Virus record (IMG/VR): IMGVR_UViG_3300032236_000971
Span: 1-64,000 of that record
Direction: 5' to 3' (one strand)
DNA length: 64,000 nucleotides
Source of the DNA: a virus
Each line of letters begins with the position of its first letter. Positions within the stretch are counted from its first letter, which is position 1. The notes under the pieces were generated by a model that saw nothing but the letters and a program-made list of their open reading frames with translations, was not told the origin of the DNA and made no database searches. Below are positions 1-6,307 of this stretch, piece after piece. A program made the position numbers and the translations under genes.

Positions 1-254
1 ATTTGCTTGCCTTGATGAAGGACAAAAACTTCACTGAGGTTCGCAAGTGGGTTAAGAACAACGTTGATTCAGACGTCAATATGCTGTATACAACCTTTTA
101 TGATACAGCATATGATTATTTTGAACCGCAGTTTATCCCTGCTCTTGTTGTGCTTATCGGTAAGTATCAGTATCAGAACGCTTTCGCTGCTAATAGCGAA
201 ATCAATTTTGCTTCGTTCTGCGCCGAGGTTATGATTGAATTGAGTATCAAGTAA
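1..254 (+). CDS. 44: Clamp-loader large subunit gp44, C-terminal part (truncated by window edge)
   Basis: Only the last 84 or so codons are present; the gene enters from the left edge in frame 3. The residues match the C-terminal helical collar domain of the T4 gp44 family, recognisable by stretches such as KWVKNNVDSD, PALVVLIGKYQ and EINFASFCAEVM. gp44 is the AAA+ ATPase subunit that, with gp62, opens the sliding clamp and loads it on DNA. The stop overlaps the next start by one base (TAATG), so gp44 and gp62 are probably translationally coupled. The Walker motifs lie outside the window. Confidence 0.88.
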   Translation, partial: LLALMKDKNFTEVRKWVKNNVDSDVNMLYTTFYDTAYDYFEPQFIPALVVLIGKYQYQNAFAANSEINFASFCAEVMIELSIK

Positions 255-664
255 TGGCAGAAAAGTATAACTGGGAGTGGGAAAATAACATAAACTCAGG
301 CAAAGAACTCATTGATATTGATTCACCGCAAGAGCACAAATATAATGCTTGGAGGACTAACAGTTCTCTAAGCAACTTTAGAGACACTATCTTTCAAGCT
401 AATAAGATGAATATCAATCATCATCTCACTAGCAAACTTCAGTATCATTATCTTTTTCATTCTATTCGTAAACAAAAGCGTTTCGGTAAAAAGAAAACCG
501 ATGAGGATAAGCGCATCGAGAAGGAGTTGAAGGTAGAGCAAGAGCTAATCACCTTAGTTCAAGAACATTATAAATATAATATTGTCAGAGCTAAAGAAGC
601 CCTGAAAATTCTGTCAAAAGAACAGATAGATATTATTAGAAAAAAACAAGAAAAAGGTGGATAG
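254..664 (+). CDS. 62: Clamp-loader small subunit gp62
   Basis: A 136-residue protein in the position where T4 has gp62, directly after gp44 and before regA. It is shorter than T4 gp62 (about 187 aa) but keeps the lysine-rich centre with YHYLFHSIRKQKR (about residues 65-77) and a charged helical C-terminus. In T4 it is the non-ATPase arm that completes the gp44/62 clamp loader. Function is assigned from synteny plus family resemblance; the N-terminal half is divergent. Confidence 0.85.
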   Translation: MAEKYNWEWENNINSGKELIDIDSPQEHKYNAWRTNSSLSNFRDTIFQANKMNINHHLTSKLQYHYLFHSIRKQKRFGKKKTDEDKRIEKELKVEQELITLVQEHYKYNIVRAKEALKILSKEQIDIIRKKQEKGG

Positions 665-666
665 TT

Positions 667-1062
667 ATGGTTGTAGATTCCTTAATTGAGGTGAAAATTG
701 CTGAAGAAGAAGATTTCCTAAAGATTAAGGAAACGCTCACGAGAATCGGGGTGGCATCCCGCAAAGATCAAAAGCTTTATCAATCCTGTCATATTCTGCA
801 TAAGCAGGGTAAGTACTATATCGTTCATTTCAAAGAGTTGTTTGCATTAGACGGTAAGCCATCTGACTTCACATCTGAGGATAAAGGTCGTCGTAATACG
901 ATCATTCAGTTGCTTGAAGAATGGGGGTTGATTAAGGTAGTTGAATCAGCTACAATTGCTGATCCAAAAGCACCTATGTCTCAGGTAAAAATTATTCCGC
1001 ACAAGGATAAGTCAAACTGGACACTTGAAGCTAAATATAACATTGGACGAAAGAAGAAGTAA
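667..1062 (+). CDS. regA: RegA translational repressor
   Basis: A 131-residue close relative of T4 RegA (122 aa), which binds mRNA around start codons of early phage genes and represses translation. Conserved stretches include EDFLKIKETLTRIG (about 15-28), YQSCHILHKQGKYYIVHFKEL (about 38-58, the most conserved part of the family) and EEWGLIKVV. It sits in the T4 order 44-62-regA, but here the polymerase gene 43 is not next; it lies near 24 kb. The start is preceded by AAAGGTGG at 654-661. Confidence 0.95.
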   Translation: MVVDSLIEVKIAEEEDFLKIKETLTRIGVASRKDQKLYQSCHILHKQGKYYIVHFKELFALDGKPSDFTSEDKGRRNTIIQLLEEWGLIKVVESATIADPKAPMSQVKIIPHKDKSNWTLEAKYNIGRKKK

Positions 1063-1418
1063 TGTTCAAAATCTTTGCTATGAAAACAAAGCCGAAAACC
1101 TCGGCTGATGAAAAAATTGAACAAATTATCAACTTACTGTTTCCACCTCTTGAACTTCAAACTGACAAGAATGGAGACAAATTTCATATCGACTACTCAA
1201 TCGATACGAACCTAGAAGCTGCTCTGATGGACCTCGAAGATGGTCATAACGATGCTGCAAGCCAAAAAACTATCAGGAATTGTACTGATAGGATCATTAA
1301 AGTAAGACAACTTTTGGAAGCATATCGCGAAATTGACGATGAGGTAAAGTACTTCATCGCTGACGATCTTGAGGAGAACAAAATTGAGAAAATTCAGGCT
1401 TCAGGCGGACAATATTGA
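1062..1418 (+). CDS. Conserved phage protein of unknown function
   Basis: A 118-residue acidic, helical protein beginning at the TAATG overlap with regA, so probably co-translated with it. No catalytic motif or membrane segment is visible. The lysine-rich start (MFKIFAMKTKPK) is followed by a hydrophobic stretch IEQIINLLFPPLEL and then long charged helices. By position it belongs to the replication operon. I do not recognise its family. Confidence 0.75.
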   Translation: MFKIFAMKTKPKTSADEKIEQIINLLFPPLELQTDKNGDKFHIDYSIDTNLEAALMDLEDGHNDAASQKTIRNCTDRIIKVRQLLEAYREIDDEVKYFIADDLEENKIEKIQASGGQY

Positions 1419-1599
1419 CGCATTCATAACATCACTCGAAGAAATGATCGATGCCCGTGATGATATGTGGCAGGAAGAGAAATTTTGTAATTATAAGCAG
1501 ATGGTGAAAATCGAAGAGAAACGATATCATCCAGCAAAGAAGGCTATGCGTGAGGCGCTTCATGCTTTCATTATCGAAGTGATCGAAGAAGAATCTTGA
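1384..1599 (+). CDS. Small hypothetical protein, TTG start
   Basis: A 71-residue helical, charged protein overlapping the previous gene by 35 bases in another frame. The best start is TTG at 1384: GAGGAG at 1371-1376 sits eight bases before it, while an upstream in-frame TTG at 1369 has no ribosome site. Aromatic and charged residues alternate as in a coiled helix (EEMIDARDDMWQEEKF). Last gene of the regA transcription unit; a new promoter follows at once. Function unknown. Confidence 0.65.
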   Translation: MRKFRLQADNIDAFITSLEEMIDARDDMWQEEKFCNYKQMVKIEEKRYHPAKKAMREALHAFIIEVIEEES

Positions 1600-1620
1600 G
1601 CTTGACTTTGAAAATAGTTG

Positions 1621-1649
1621 TTGACTTCTCCTTCTAGGTGGGGTACAAT
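1621..1649 (+). promoter_or_regulatory. Sigma70-type promoter
   Basis: TTGACT at 1621-1626, 17-base spacer, TACAAT at 1644-1649. It lies directly ahead of the small gene at 1676. A second TTGACT at 1602-1607 has no suitable -10 box. Confidence 0.8.
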
Positions 1650-1675
1650 AATAGAGTTGAAACAGGAGCTAAAAA

Positions 1676-1843
1676 ATGACCCTCACTTCTCTTTTTGCCG
1701 AGTTCAAGTCTCTCCCCTCCGCTGAAGCTAAGGTTGAGTACCTTCGCTCATTAGCTACGCTTAACCTCCCCTACGACATTAATTACGAAGCTCTAGTCGC
1801 CGCCTGGGAACGCATAGCTCGAGTTGAAGTCGCTAAAGCTTAA
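1676..1843 (+). CDS. Small hypothetical early protein
   Basis: A 55-residue protein (start MTLTSLFAEFKSL, end RIARVEVAKA) with AGGAG at 1664-1668 before the ATG and a promoter immediately upstream. Codon use is C-rich at third positions, like the neighbouring small genes and unlike the structural genes further right. It looks like a small helical early protein; no family recognised. Confidence 0.72.
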   Translation: MTLTSLFAEFKSLPSAEAKVEYLRSLATLNLPYDINYEALVAAWERIARVEVAKA

Positions 1844-1857
1844 CAATAAAAAAAATA

Positions 1858-1881
1858 AAAAAATCTGTTGTCTAGCTACGA
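1858..1881 (+). repeat. 24-base sequence repeated upstream of two early promoters
   Basis: Bases 1858-1881 are identical to 15112-15135. It consists of an A-run followed by CTGTTGTCTAGCTACGA. Each copy ends seven bases before the -35 box of a strong promoter. It could be an UP element plus a regulator-binding site, or a duplicated promoter module. Confidence 0.75.
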
Positions 1882-1888
1882 AAGCTGG

Positions 1889-1917
1889 TTGACTTCCTCG
1901 ACTGACGCTAGTATACT
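1889..1917 (+). promoter_or_regulatory. Strong early promoter
   Basis: TTGACT at 1889-1894, 17-base spacer, TATACT at 1912-1917 followed by ATATGTA. Near-identical cores occur at 2543-2571 and 15143-15171, defining an early promoter class TTGACTT...TATACTATATGTA. Confidence 0.85.
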
Positions 1918-1965
1918 ATATGTATGGTTGGTTGAGGTTGTCACCTCATTTACAGGAGCTGAGCA

Positions 1966-2157
1966 ATGAAAACTTTCACTGTGTACGGTTCGTTCTACGG
2001 CTCTGACGAGCTTCCCGAGGCGATTGCCTCTTTCCCTACCTACCTTGAGGCGGAGATTTTCGTTCGCGATTATCCCGACTCTGACCCTCTCGTTGAGTAC
2101 GATCGTTACCTGATTGAGATGACCGTTGGTGGCGCTCGTTTCGCTACCTACGCCTAA
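1966..2157 (+). CDS. Small hypothetical early protein
   Basis: A 63-residue acidic protein, first gene behind the promoter at 1889, with AGGAGCT ten bases before the ATG. It resembles a small alpha/beta domain (MKTFTVYGSFYGSDELPEA, then a helix with YLEAEIFVRDYP). Pattern and size are close to the next gene, so the two may be paralogues. Function unknown; likely a host-takeover gene by position. Confidence 0.72.
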   Translation: MKTFTVYGSFYGSDELPEAIASFPTYLEAEIFVRDYPDSDPLVEYDRYLIEMTVGGARFATYA

Positions 2158-2170
2158 TAGGAGCTTGACT

Positions 2171-2344
2171 ATGACTGTATACGTTCTTCTCGTCGGCTAT
2201 GAATATGAGGGGCATGCGTGCCTCGGTGTTTACTCGTCCGCCCAGGAAGCGCAGGAAGCTTTCGCAGCCGCTGACTGGCTGGGTGGCTACCCTGTGATCG
2301 AGGAACGAGTCCTCGGCGTCCCTGCAGAAGCTATCGACCTCTAG
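2171..2344 (+). CDS. Small hypothetical early protein
   Basis: A 57-residue protein, MTVYVLLVGYEYEG..., start set by AGGAGC at 2159-2164. The layout beta strand, glycine turn, then SSAQEAQEAFAAADW helix resembles its upstream neighbour (a data-entry-like fold of strand plus helix). The gene is part of the same three-gene cassette. No family recognised. Confidence 0.7.
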   Translation: MTVYVLLVGYEYEGHACLGVYSSAQEAQEAFAAADWLGGYPVIEERVLGVPAEAIDL

Positions 2345-2353
2345 GAGACAACC

Positions 2354-2536
2354 ATGTTCGTAGCAATTCTCACGAATTTCGGTAACACCATCTATAGCGG
2401 TAACGACCTGTCGGCTGCTATTGCTAAGGTTGAGGCTGCTGGCTTTGAAGCCACGGTCCAGTTGTTCAAGCCCAACGCTCAATGTGGGCTTATGAGTTTC
2501 AGTCCGATCGGCGGCTGGAGGACAATTATCGCATAA
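2354..2536 (+). CDS. Small hypothetical early protein
   Basis: A 60-residue protein, third of the cassette (MFVAILTNFGNTIYSGNDLSAAIAKVEAAGFEATVQLF...). AGGAGA at 2343-2348 precedes the ATG. Strand, helix, strand order is again like the two upstream genes, which supports an old tandem duplication. Function unknown. Confidence 0.7.
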   Translation: MFVAILTNFGNTIYSGNDLSAAIAKVEAAGFEATVQLFKPNAQCGLMSFSPIGGWRTIIA

Positions 2537-2542
2537 AGTTGG

Positions 2543-2571
2543 TTGACTTCCTCGTCGTTGTGTAGTATACT
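2543..2571 (+). promoter_or_regulatory. Strong early promoter
   Basis: TTGACT at 2543-2548, 17-base spacer, TATACT at 2566-2571, then ATATGTA. Drives the cassette from 2600 to 3819. Confidence 0.85.
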
Positions 2572-2599
2572 ATATGTAAGGTTGAAAGAGGAGCTTCTG

Positions 2600-2701
2600 A
2601 TGTCTACGGTTGATACCCTGATTGTGTTCGGACCACTTATCATGATGGCGCTCGGTATGGCGCTTGGGCTTGTCATTTACACTATCCGTGAGGTGCGCTA
2701 A
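2600..2701 (+). CDS. 33-residue single-pass membrane peptide
   Basis: A tiny gene with AGGAGC at 2588-2593. The peptide is nearly all one transmembrane helix (FGPLIMMALGMALGLVIYTI) with a short charged tail REVR. Its stop overlaps the next ATG (TAATG). Possible role at the host inner membrane; function unknown. Confidence 0.6.
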   Translation: MSTVDTLIVFGPLIMMALGMALGLVIYTIREVR

Positions 2702-3060
2702 TGTCTAGTATTGAGCTTTTGATCTCTGATAATCGTGGTATCTATATCCCTCGCGATTTCGCCCTGTATCACGAAGATATGTCTAATGTTTCAGCCGAAA
2801 ATATAGAAATTCTAAAAGCTGGTCCAAATCATGAACATTACTGGGAAGCTTGGGATGCAGTTACTCGTGATGCTTACCATACAGACGCCCAAGGTAATAT
2901 TTGGCGGCTCTGGCAAAACGGCGACCTCTGGGTTTACTGCGAAGCTTTGATGACCGACGAAGAGTACTACAACTTTTTTGGCGATCATCGTTACGAGCTT
3001 GACTCAGATTCTCGTTTGGAAACTGACAACTGGTACGACACTTCTGCGGAGCTTTGCTAA
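2701..3060 (+). CDS. Hypothetical phage protein
   Basis: A 119-residue acidic protein rich in tryptophan and tyrosine (HYWEAWDAV, WRLWQNGDLWVYCEAL). The middle reads like a small beta-rich domain. It is coupled by TAATG overlaps to genes on both sides. No catalytic motif seen; family not recognised. Confidence 0.75.
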   Translation: MSSIELLISDNRGIYIPRDFALYHEDMSNVSAENIEILKAGPNHEHYWEAWDAVTRDAYHTDAQGNIWRLWQNGDLWVYCEALMTDEEYYNFFGDHRYELDSDSRLETDNWYDTSAELC

Positions 3061-3275
3061 TGTCTGATACGTTCTTTTCTCGACCAGCTGACGTAAAGCT
3101 TCAAGAGCTGATTGATGAGTTGTATAAGCGACTCAGAGACAGCCGTCGTCTGTTAGCTATGTATGATCAAGACCCTGATCTTGATCGTCGTGGTCACGAC
3201 AAAGGTTACGCTCAGGGCGTTCGCGAGGAAATTGGTTACCTCGTTCGTTTACTCGACAAATATGAGCGTAGCTAA
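3060..3275 (+). CDS. Small hypothetical protein
   Basis: A 71-residue charged helical protein. The start at the TAATG overlap (3060) is chosen over one two codons upstream. The segment LQELIDELYKRLRDSRRLLAMYD looks like a coiled coil, and HDKGYAQGVREEIGYLVRLLD resembles a helix of MazG-like or phage replication accessory proteins, but that is not enough to name it. Confidence 0.7.
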   Translation: MSDTFFSRPADVKLQELIDELYKRLRDSRRLLAMYDQDPDLDRRGHDKGYAQGVREEIGYLVRLLDKYERS

Positions 3276-3646
3276 TGACTATGCATCTGTTGCCTGCGTT
3301 CGTTTCAACAACGAATATTCGTAAGCGCAAGTCAAAGCTTACGGGTAAGGCGAAACTTCAACTTGCGGCGCATCAGCAGTGGGTTGAAAAAATGACCAAA
3401 GGTATGACGTCAGATAAAAAAGTCCTTGACAAAGCCTGGCGAAAAGAGTATACTAGTTCTATGGCTGTTGATCGTTCGGCATTTCAGAAGTCAGGTATGG
3501 CTCCTGGTGTTTGTGCGAAGCCAGAGGAAAAGGTTTACTCGGGTGAACGTAAGCTGCTAGGTATTGCTACGATGCACAAGTCCAATATGGTTCCTGTGTT
3601 CGCTAAGCAAGATGCCGAAGATATCGCTAGGATGAGGAGAGGCTAA
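3275..3646 (+). CDS. Conserved phage hypothetical protein
   Basis: A 123-residue basic protein. The C-terminal segment GERKLLGIATMHKSNMVPVF (about 90-109) is a signature I know from many tailed-phage genomes in proteins of unknown function. A near-consensus promoter lies inside the gene (3426-3454) and an in-frame ATG follows at 3461, so a shorter product starting MAVDRSAFQKSG may also be made. Confidence 0.78.
   Translation: MTMHLLPAFVSTTNIRKRKSKLTGKAKLQLAAHQQWVEKMTKGMTSDKKVLDKAWRKEYTSSMAVDRSAFQKSGMAPGVCAKPEEKVYSGERKLLGIATMHKSNMVPVFAKQDAEDIARMRRG
3426..3454 (+). promoter_or_regulatory. Intragenic promoter
   Basis: TTGACA at 3426-3431, 17-base spacer, TATACT at 3449-3454, all within coding sequence. 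This is the closest match to the sigma70 consensus in the window. It would drive the 3' part of this gene and the next one. Confidence 0.6.
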
Positions 3647-3819
3647 TGAGTGACGTTCAGATTCAAGCCCAAGATACGACAGGTAACTGGCGTACCTACC
3701 TAATCGTGGCAAATCAGTCACAAAGAATTTTGAGTGAGATGCGTTCTTTGCAATCTCGCTATCCGGACTACCGCATTCGTGCGATAGACAGTGATGGTCG
3801 TGTTGTTGACATCCTGTAA
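3646..3819 (+). CDS. Small hypothetical protein
   Basis: A 57-residue protein starting at a TAATG overlap (MSDVQIQAQDTTGNW...). It has strand-helix-strand character with QSQRILSEMRSLQSRYPDYRIRAID in the middle, typical of small phage adaptor-like domains. Last gene of the cassette; another promoter follows nine bases after the stop. Confidence 0.68.
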   Translation: MSDVQIQAQDTTGNWRTYLIVANQSQRILSEMRSLQSRYPDYRIRAIDSDGRVVDIL

Positions 3820-3827
3820 AATAGTGG

Positions 3828-3856
3828 TTGACTTTTGTAAAAAAAGTCAGTATGAT
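3828..3856 (+). promoter_or_regulatory. Sigma70-type promoter
   Basis: TTGACT at 3828-3833, 17-base spacer, TATGAT at 3851-3856. Drives the HTH gene at 3907. Confidence 0.8.
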
Positions 3857-3906
3857 ATGAAAGTTGGTCATTCGACTGACTAAATAGAGTGAAACTGGAG
3901 AATCTG

Positions 3907-4188
3907 ATGACTAAGACTGCTAATGTTTTGAATGCTTTTATGAACGGCGAGAAGCTTACTGCAAAGCAGATTGCTGCTCGTTTCGGCGTGGGTAACCCTC
4001 ATCGTGTCGTTCATTATCTTCGTGAGCAGGGATATGCGATTTACCTCAACTATCACACTGATACGAAGGGTCGCGTAAAGTCGAAGTACCGCCTTGGTAC
4101 ACCTTCTCGCGCCATTGTCGCTGCTGGTATCGCGGCTCTTGGTGGAGAAGCTCTAGGACCAAACGCTCGTGCGGTGGGTTCCGTCTAA
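3907..4188 (+). CDS. Small winged-helix/HTH-like DNA-binding protein
   Basis: A 93-residue basic protein with a helix-turn-helix near the N-terminus: LTAKQIAARFGVGNPHRVVHYLREQGY (about 17-43), followed by a beta hairpin ending in KYRLGTPSR, as in winged-helix domains. ATG at 3907 follows TGGAG and is preferred over a GTG at 3889. It has its own promoter and terminator, so it is a single-gene unit. A transcriptional regulator is plausible; no targets can be read from sequence. Confidence 0.72.
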   Translation: MTKTANVLNAFMNGEKLTAKQIAARFGVGNPHRVVHYLREQGYAIYLNYHTDTKGRVKSKYRLGTPSRAIVAAGIAALGGEALGPNARAVGSV

Positions 4189-4211
4189 TCGGTAGAGAAA
4201 TCTACTAGCTA

Positions 4212-4241
4212 GGCGGGGTCCGAAAGGTTCCCGCCTTTTTT
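4212..4241 (+). terminator. Rho-independent terminator
   Basis: Stem GGCGGG/CCCGCC with a 12-base loop, followed by seven T. Ends the HTH gene transcript just before the promoter of the tRNA region. Confidence 0.9.
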
Positions 4242-4246
4242 TATGG

Positions 4247-4275
4247 TTGACTTTTGTATCATAGTCAGCTATACT
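4247..4275 (+). promoter_or_regulatory. Promoter of the ncRNA/tRNA operon
   Basis: TTGACT at 4247-4252, 17-base spacer, TATACT at 4270-4275. Transcription would begin near 4282 and run through the structured RNA into the tRNA array. Confidence 0.82.
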
Positions 4276-4282
4276 AAGTTAA

Positions 4283-4649
4283 GAATAAAGACTACGCTGT
4301 TTGACATTGTTGGAAGCAGAAGCAATCGAAAGGTTGTTTCTTCACGGATATACAGAGCGACGCAAGATACCTTAGTGGTTGTCGGCATAACATGCGGTCT
4401 TGGTAGTGTTATGTACTGTAGGCATACAGGCTGTATATCTTTGAAGAAACAACTTATTAGGTGTGGTGTTATGGAAAATTGCAGTGTTCCTGCACAGCGC
4501 ACAGTCAATGGGTCCTCTGTCCTGCAGGCACGGCCAATACTGAGTTGTAATCGAAATAGGAGTCATGACCTGAAATAAGATTACAGAGTAAAGCGAACGG
4601 TATGGCGGTCTATCCATATCCATAACATGACATCACTCCTAATAAGTTT
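4283..4649 (+). ncRNA. Structured non-coding RNA leader of the tRNA array, family unknown
   Basis: About 370 bases between a promoter and tRNA-Lys with no credible gene. Two large stem-closed domains are visible. In domain 1, 4333-4343 pairs with 4443-4453 (11 bp) and 4347-4355 with 4431-4439 (9 bp), with an inner hairpin CATAACA/TGTTATG at 4386-4392 and 4407-4413. In domain 2, 4451-4461 pairs with 4638-4648 (11 bp), with TAGGAGT/ACTCCTA at 4557-4563 and 4635-4641 as a competing inner stem. The two outer stems share bases 4451-4453. I do not see RNase P, tmRNA or group I core motifs. It could be a stable phage ncRNA cut out with the tRNAs. Confidence 0.65.
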
Positions 4650-4726
4650 GGACCCTTAGCTCAGTTGGTTAGAGCATCGGACTTTTAATCCGCGTGTCCT
4701 GGGTTCGAGTCCCAGAGGGTTCACCA
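4650..4726 (+). tRNA. tRNA-Lys(TTT)
   Basis: Full cloverleaf with encoded CCA. Acceptor GGACCCT, anticodon loop CTTTTAA, T-loop TTCGAGT. First tRNA of the array. Confidence 0.96.
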
Positions 4727-4728
4727 AA

Positions 4729-4801
4729 TTGCTTGTAGGGAGAGCCGAGTCGCTCCCGTATGTATTGGAGAGGCGTAAGCCTGGCGGTATACAACAAGCA
4801 A
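4729..4801 (+). ncRNA. Small structured inter-tRNA RNA
   Basis: A perfect 8-bp stem TTGCTTGT/ACAAGCAA (4729-4736 and 4794-4801) closes two inner hairpins, GGGAG/CTCCC and GGC-GTAA-GCC within GTAT/ATAC. It is the size of a tRNA but lacks the T-loop and anticodon arm. It may be a degenerate tRNA or a small stable RNA released by tRNA processing. Confidence 0.45.
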
Positions 4802-4809
4802 ACTAATTT

Positions 4810-4884
4810 TGGCGTATAGCTCAGTGGTAGAGCACTGTCCTGATAAGACAGGGGTCGATGGATCGTAACCATCTATGCCAACCA
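4810..4884 (+). tRNA. tRNA-Ile(GAT)
   Basis: Acceptor TGGCGTA/TATGCCA, anticodon loop CTGATAA, encoded CCA. The T-loop reads ATCGTAA instead of the usual TTCRANY, as also in tRNA-His at 7712. Confidence 0.93.
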
Positions 4885-4888
4885 ATAA

Positions 4889-4965
<77 letters not shown>

Positions 4966-4971
4966 AATAAC

Positions 4972-5064
4972 GGAAGAATGGCAGAGTCTGGCTTATTGCA
5001 CTTGTCTTGAAAACAAGCGTACGTTTGTAGCGTACCGTGGGTTCAAATCCTACTTCTTCCGCCA
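4972..5064 (+). tRNA. tRNA-Ser(TGA)
   Basis: 93 bases, class II with a long variable arm, anticodon loop CTTGAAA, encoded GCCA end. The anticodon loop is the same as in scaffold RNA unit G near 10.5 kb. Confidence 0.95.
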
Positions 5065-5193
5065 CTACAGGCTCGTTCTCGTGGTTCTCGAGATAAACGA
5101 AACGAGGATTGTCATCGGTGCATTTAGCCGTGTGTTAGCCGATGTAAAAGAAGCCGGTTGGCGAGTCAGGAGCCAGTTAACGGTGAGAAATTT
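5065..5193 (+). other. Inter-tRNA spacer with hairpins
   Basis: Non-coding. Local pairings seen are CTCGTT/AACGAG and CATCGG/CCGATG. No tRNA or gene recognised. Confidence 0.4.
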
Positions 5194-5271
5194 CCTCTGT
5201 TGGTGTAGCGGTCAAACATACCCGCCTTTCAAGCGCGGAGATCATCGGTTCAAATCCGATACAGAGGACCA
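5194..5271 (+). tRNA. tRNA-Glu(TTC)
   Basis: Acceptor CCTCTGT/ACAGAGG, anticodon loop CTTTCAA, T-loop TTCAAAT, encoded CCA. The anticodon stem has one mismatch or bulge. Confidence 0.9.
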
Positions 5272-5276
5272 AATAC

Positions 5277-5352
5277 GGACCATTAGCTCAGCTGGTAGAG
5301 CAGGAGACTCTTAATCTCTTTGTCGAAAGTTCGAATCTTTCATGGTTCACCA
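5277..5352 (+). tRNA. tRNA-Lys(CTT)
   Basis: Acceptor GGACCAT, anticodon loop CTCTTAA, encoded CCA. Second lysine isoacceptor. Confidence 0.94.
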
Positions 5353-5361
5353 ATAAAGTGC

Positions 5362-5390
5362 TTGACTTCAGGTGCTAAATAAAGTATGAT
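5362..5390 (+). promoter_or_regulatory. Sigma70-type promoter
   Basis: TTGACT at 5362-5367, 17-base spacer, TATGAT at 5385-5390. Ahead of the lipoprotein gene and the next tRNA group. Confidence 0.82.
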
Positions 5391-5413
5391 ATAATCTAAG
5401 TTGGAGATTCGTT

Positions 5414-5701
5414 ATGCATAAGCTTTTGATCGTTGCGGTTAGTGCAGCTGCATTAGCTGGTTGTACAGCTAGAGAACAGCAGGTGTTGACGGCTGGAGCT
5501 GTTGGTGCAGTTGCTGGTGCTGTGATTGTTAATGAAATGAATCAGCCTCGTTCTGTTTATGTTGAGCAGCGTTATGATCGTCCTCATCCTAGATACGAAC
5601 ATCATTACGTACCTGTTCCTCCTCGTCGCCCTCGTTGTTTTACAACTTGGGAAAATACACATCGTGGTATGATCGAACGTAGAGTTTGTGATCGTTACTA
5701 A
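5414..5701 (+). CDS. Small lipoprotein
   Basis: A 95-residue protein with a lipoprotein signal peptide and lipobox LAGC (Cys17). A glycine/alanine-rich hydrophobic segment follows (LTAGAVGAVAGAVIVNEM), like glycine-zipper outer-membrane lipoproteins. The C-terminal half is rich in Arg, His, Pro and Tyr and has two cysteines. Likely anchored in the outer membrane; a role in surface exclusion or envelope stress is only a guess. It interrupts the tRNA array but has its own promoter. Confidence 0.78.
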   Translation: MHKLLIVAVSAAALAGCTAREQQVLTAGAVGAVAGAVIVNEMNQPRSVYVEQRYDRPHPRYEHHYVPVPPRRPRCFTTWENTHRGMIERRVCDRY

Positions 5702-5708
5702 AGTTTAT

Positions 5709-5784
5709 TCCTCTGTAGCTCAGTTGGTAGAGCATGGTGCTGTTAACACCAGGGTCGTTCGTTCGAGCCGAACCGGAGGAGCCA
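5709..5784 (+). tRNA. tRNA-Asn(GTT)
   Basis: Acceptor TCCTCTG, anticodon loop CTGTTAA, T-loop TTCGAGC, encoded GCCA. Confidence 0.95.
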
Positions 5785-5789
5785 AATAT

Positions 5790-5865
5790 GCCCGATTAGC
5801 TCAGCGGTAGTAGCGCCTCCTTTACACGGAGATTGTCGGCGGTTCAATCCCGTCATCGGGTACCA
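5790..5865 (+). tRNA. tRNA-Val(TAC)
   Basis: Acceptor GCCCGAT/ATCGGGT, anticodon loop TTTACAC, encoded CCA. Confidence 0.94.
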
Positions 5866-5870
5866 TTATT

Positions 5871-5946
5871 GGGGGATTAGCTCAGTTGGGAGAGCGACTG
5901 CTTTGCACGCAGTAGGTCATCGGTTCGATCCCGGTATCCTCCACCA
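5871..5946 (+). tRNA. tRNA-Ala(TGC)
   Basis: Acceptor GGGGGAT/ATCCTCC, anticodon TGC, encoded CCA. Confidence 0.95.
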
Positions 5947-6147
5947 AGTTCAGAACTAACAGAGGAAGTGAATGGTTACCCTCTGTGAATGACAACAAGA
6001 TGCTGGGAAACCCGATAAATCTAACCATAGAGTGCATCTAGTCAAGATTCTGAAAAGTGTGTTTGTGGGTGACGAGCTAGTGAAACCCTCAACGGTTGGT
6101 CGCGTAATAGACTCGCGGGATACCATGGTCAGTATCCCACCAGTTTC
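5947..6147 (+). ncRNA. Structured inter-tRNA RNA with potential pseudoknots
   Basis: 200 non-coding bases. Perfect pairings: TTCAGAA/TTCTGAA (5949-5955, 6048-6054), ACAGAGG/CCTCTGT (5959-5965, 5979-5985), ATGGTTA/TAACCAT (5972-5978, 6022-6028; it crosses the previous hairpin as an H-type pseudoknot) and AGATGC/GCATCT (5998-6003, 6034-6039). The 3' end is a 7-bp hairpin GGGATAC/GTATCCC followed by ACCA, like a free acceptor stem. No known family recognised. Confidence 0.5.
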
Positions 6148-6223
6148 GCCCGTATAGCTCATCAGGTAGAGCAGTTGATTTGTAATCATCAGGCGGTGGG
6201 TTCGAGTCCTGCTGCGGGCACCA
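6148..6223 (+). tRNA. tRNA-Thr(TGT)
   Basis: Acceptor GCCCGTA, anticodon loop TTTGTAA, encoded CCA. The 14 bases TTGATTTGTAATCA of its anticodon arm recur exactly in scaffold RNA unit E near 10.35 kb. Confidence 0.95.
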
Positions 6224-6229
6224 GTTTAT

Positions 6230-6304
6230 AGCAGAGTGGAGCAGTAGTAGCTCGTTTGGCTCATACCCAAAAGGACGATGGTGCAATTCCATCCTCTGCA
6301 ACCA
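6230..6304 (+). tRNA. tRNA-Met(CAT)
   Basis: Anticodon loop CTCATAC with stem TTTGG/CCAAA, T-arm GATGG/CCATC with loop TGCAATT, encoded CCA. Initiator, elongator or Ile2 identity cannot be settled by eye. Confidence 0.85.
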
Positions 6305-6307
6305 TTT

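Noticed and set aside
4243-4578. 111-codon open frame in the region before the first tRNA
   Set aside because: Starts within the promoter, has no ribosome site and coincides with a region dominated by long-range RNA pairing.
4283-4649. RNase P RNA or tmRNA
   Set aside because: No RNase P core motif (GAGGAAAGUCC-like), no tmRNA acceptor/T-arm and no tag frame recognised.
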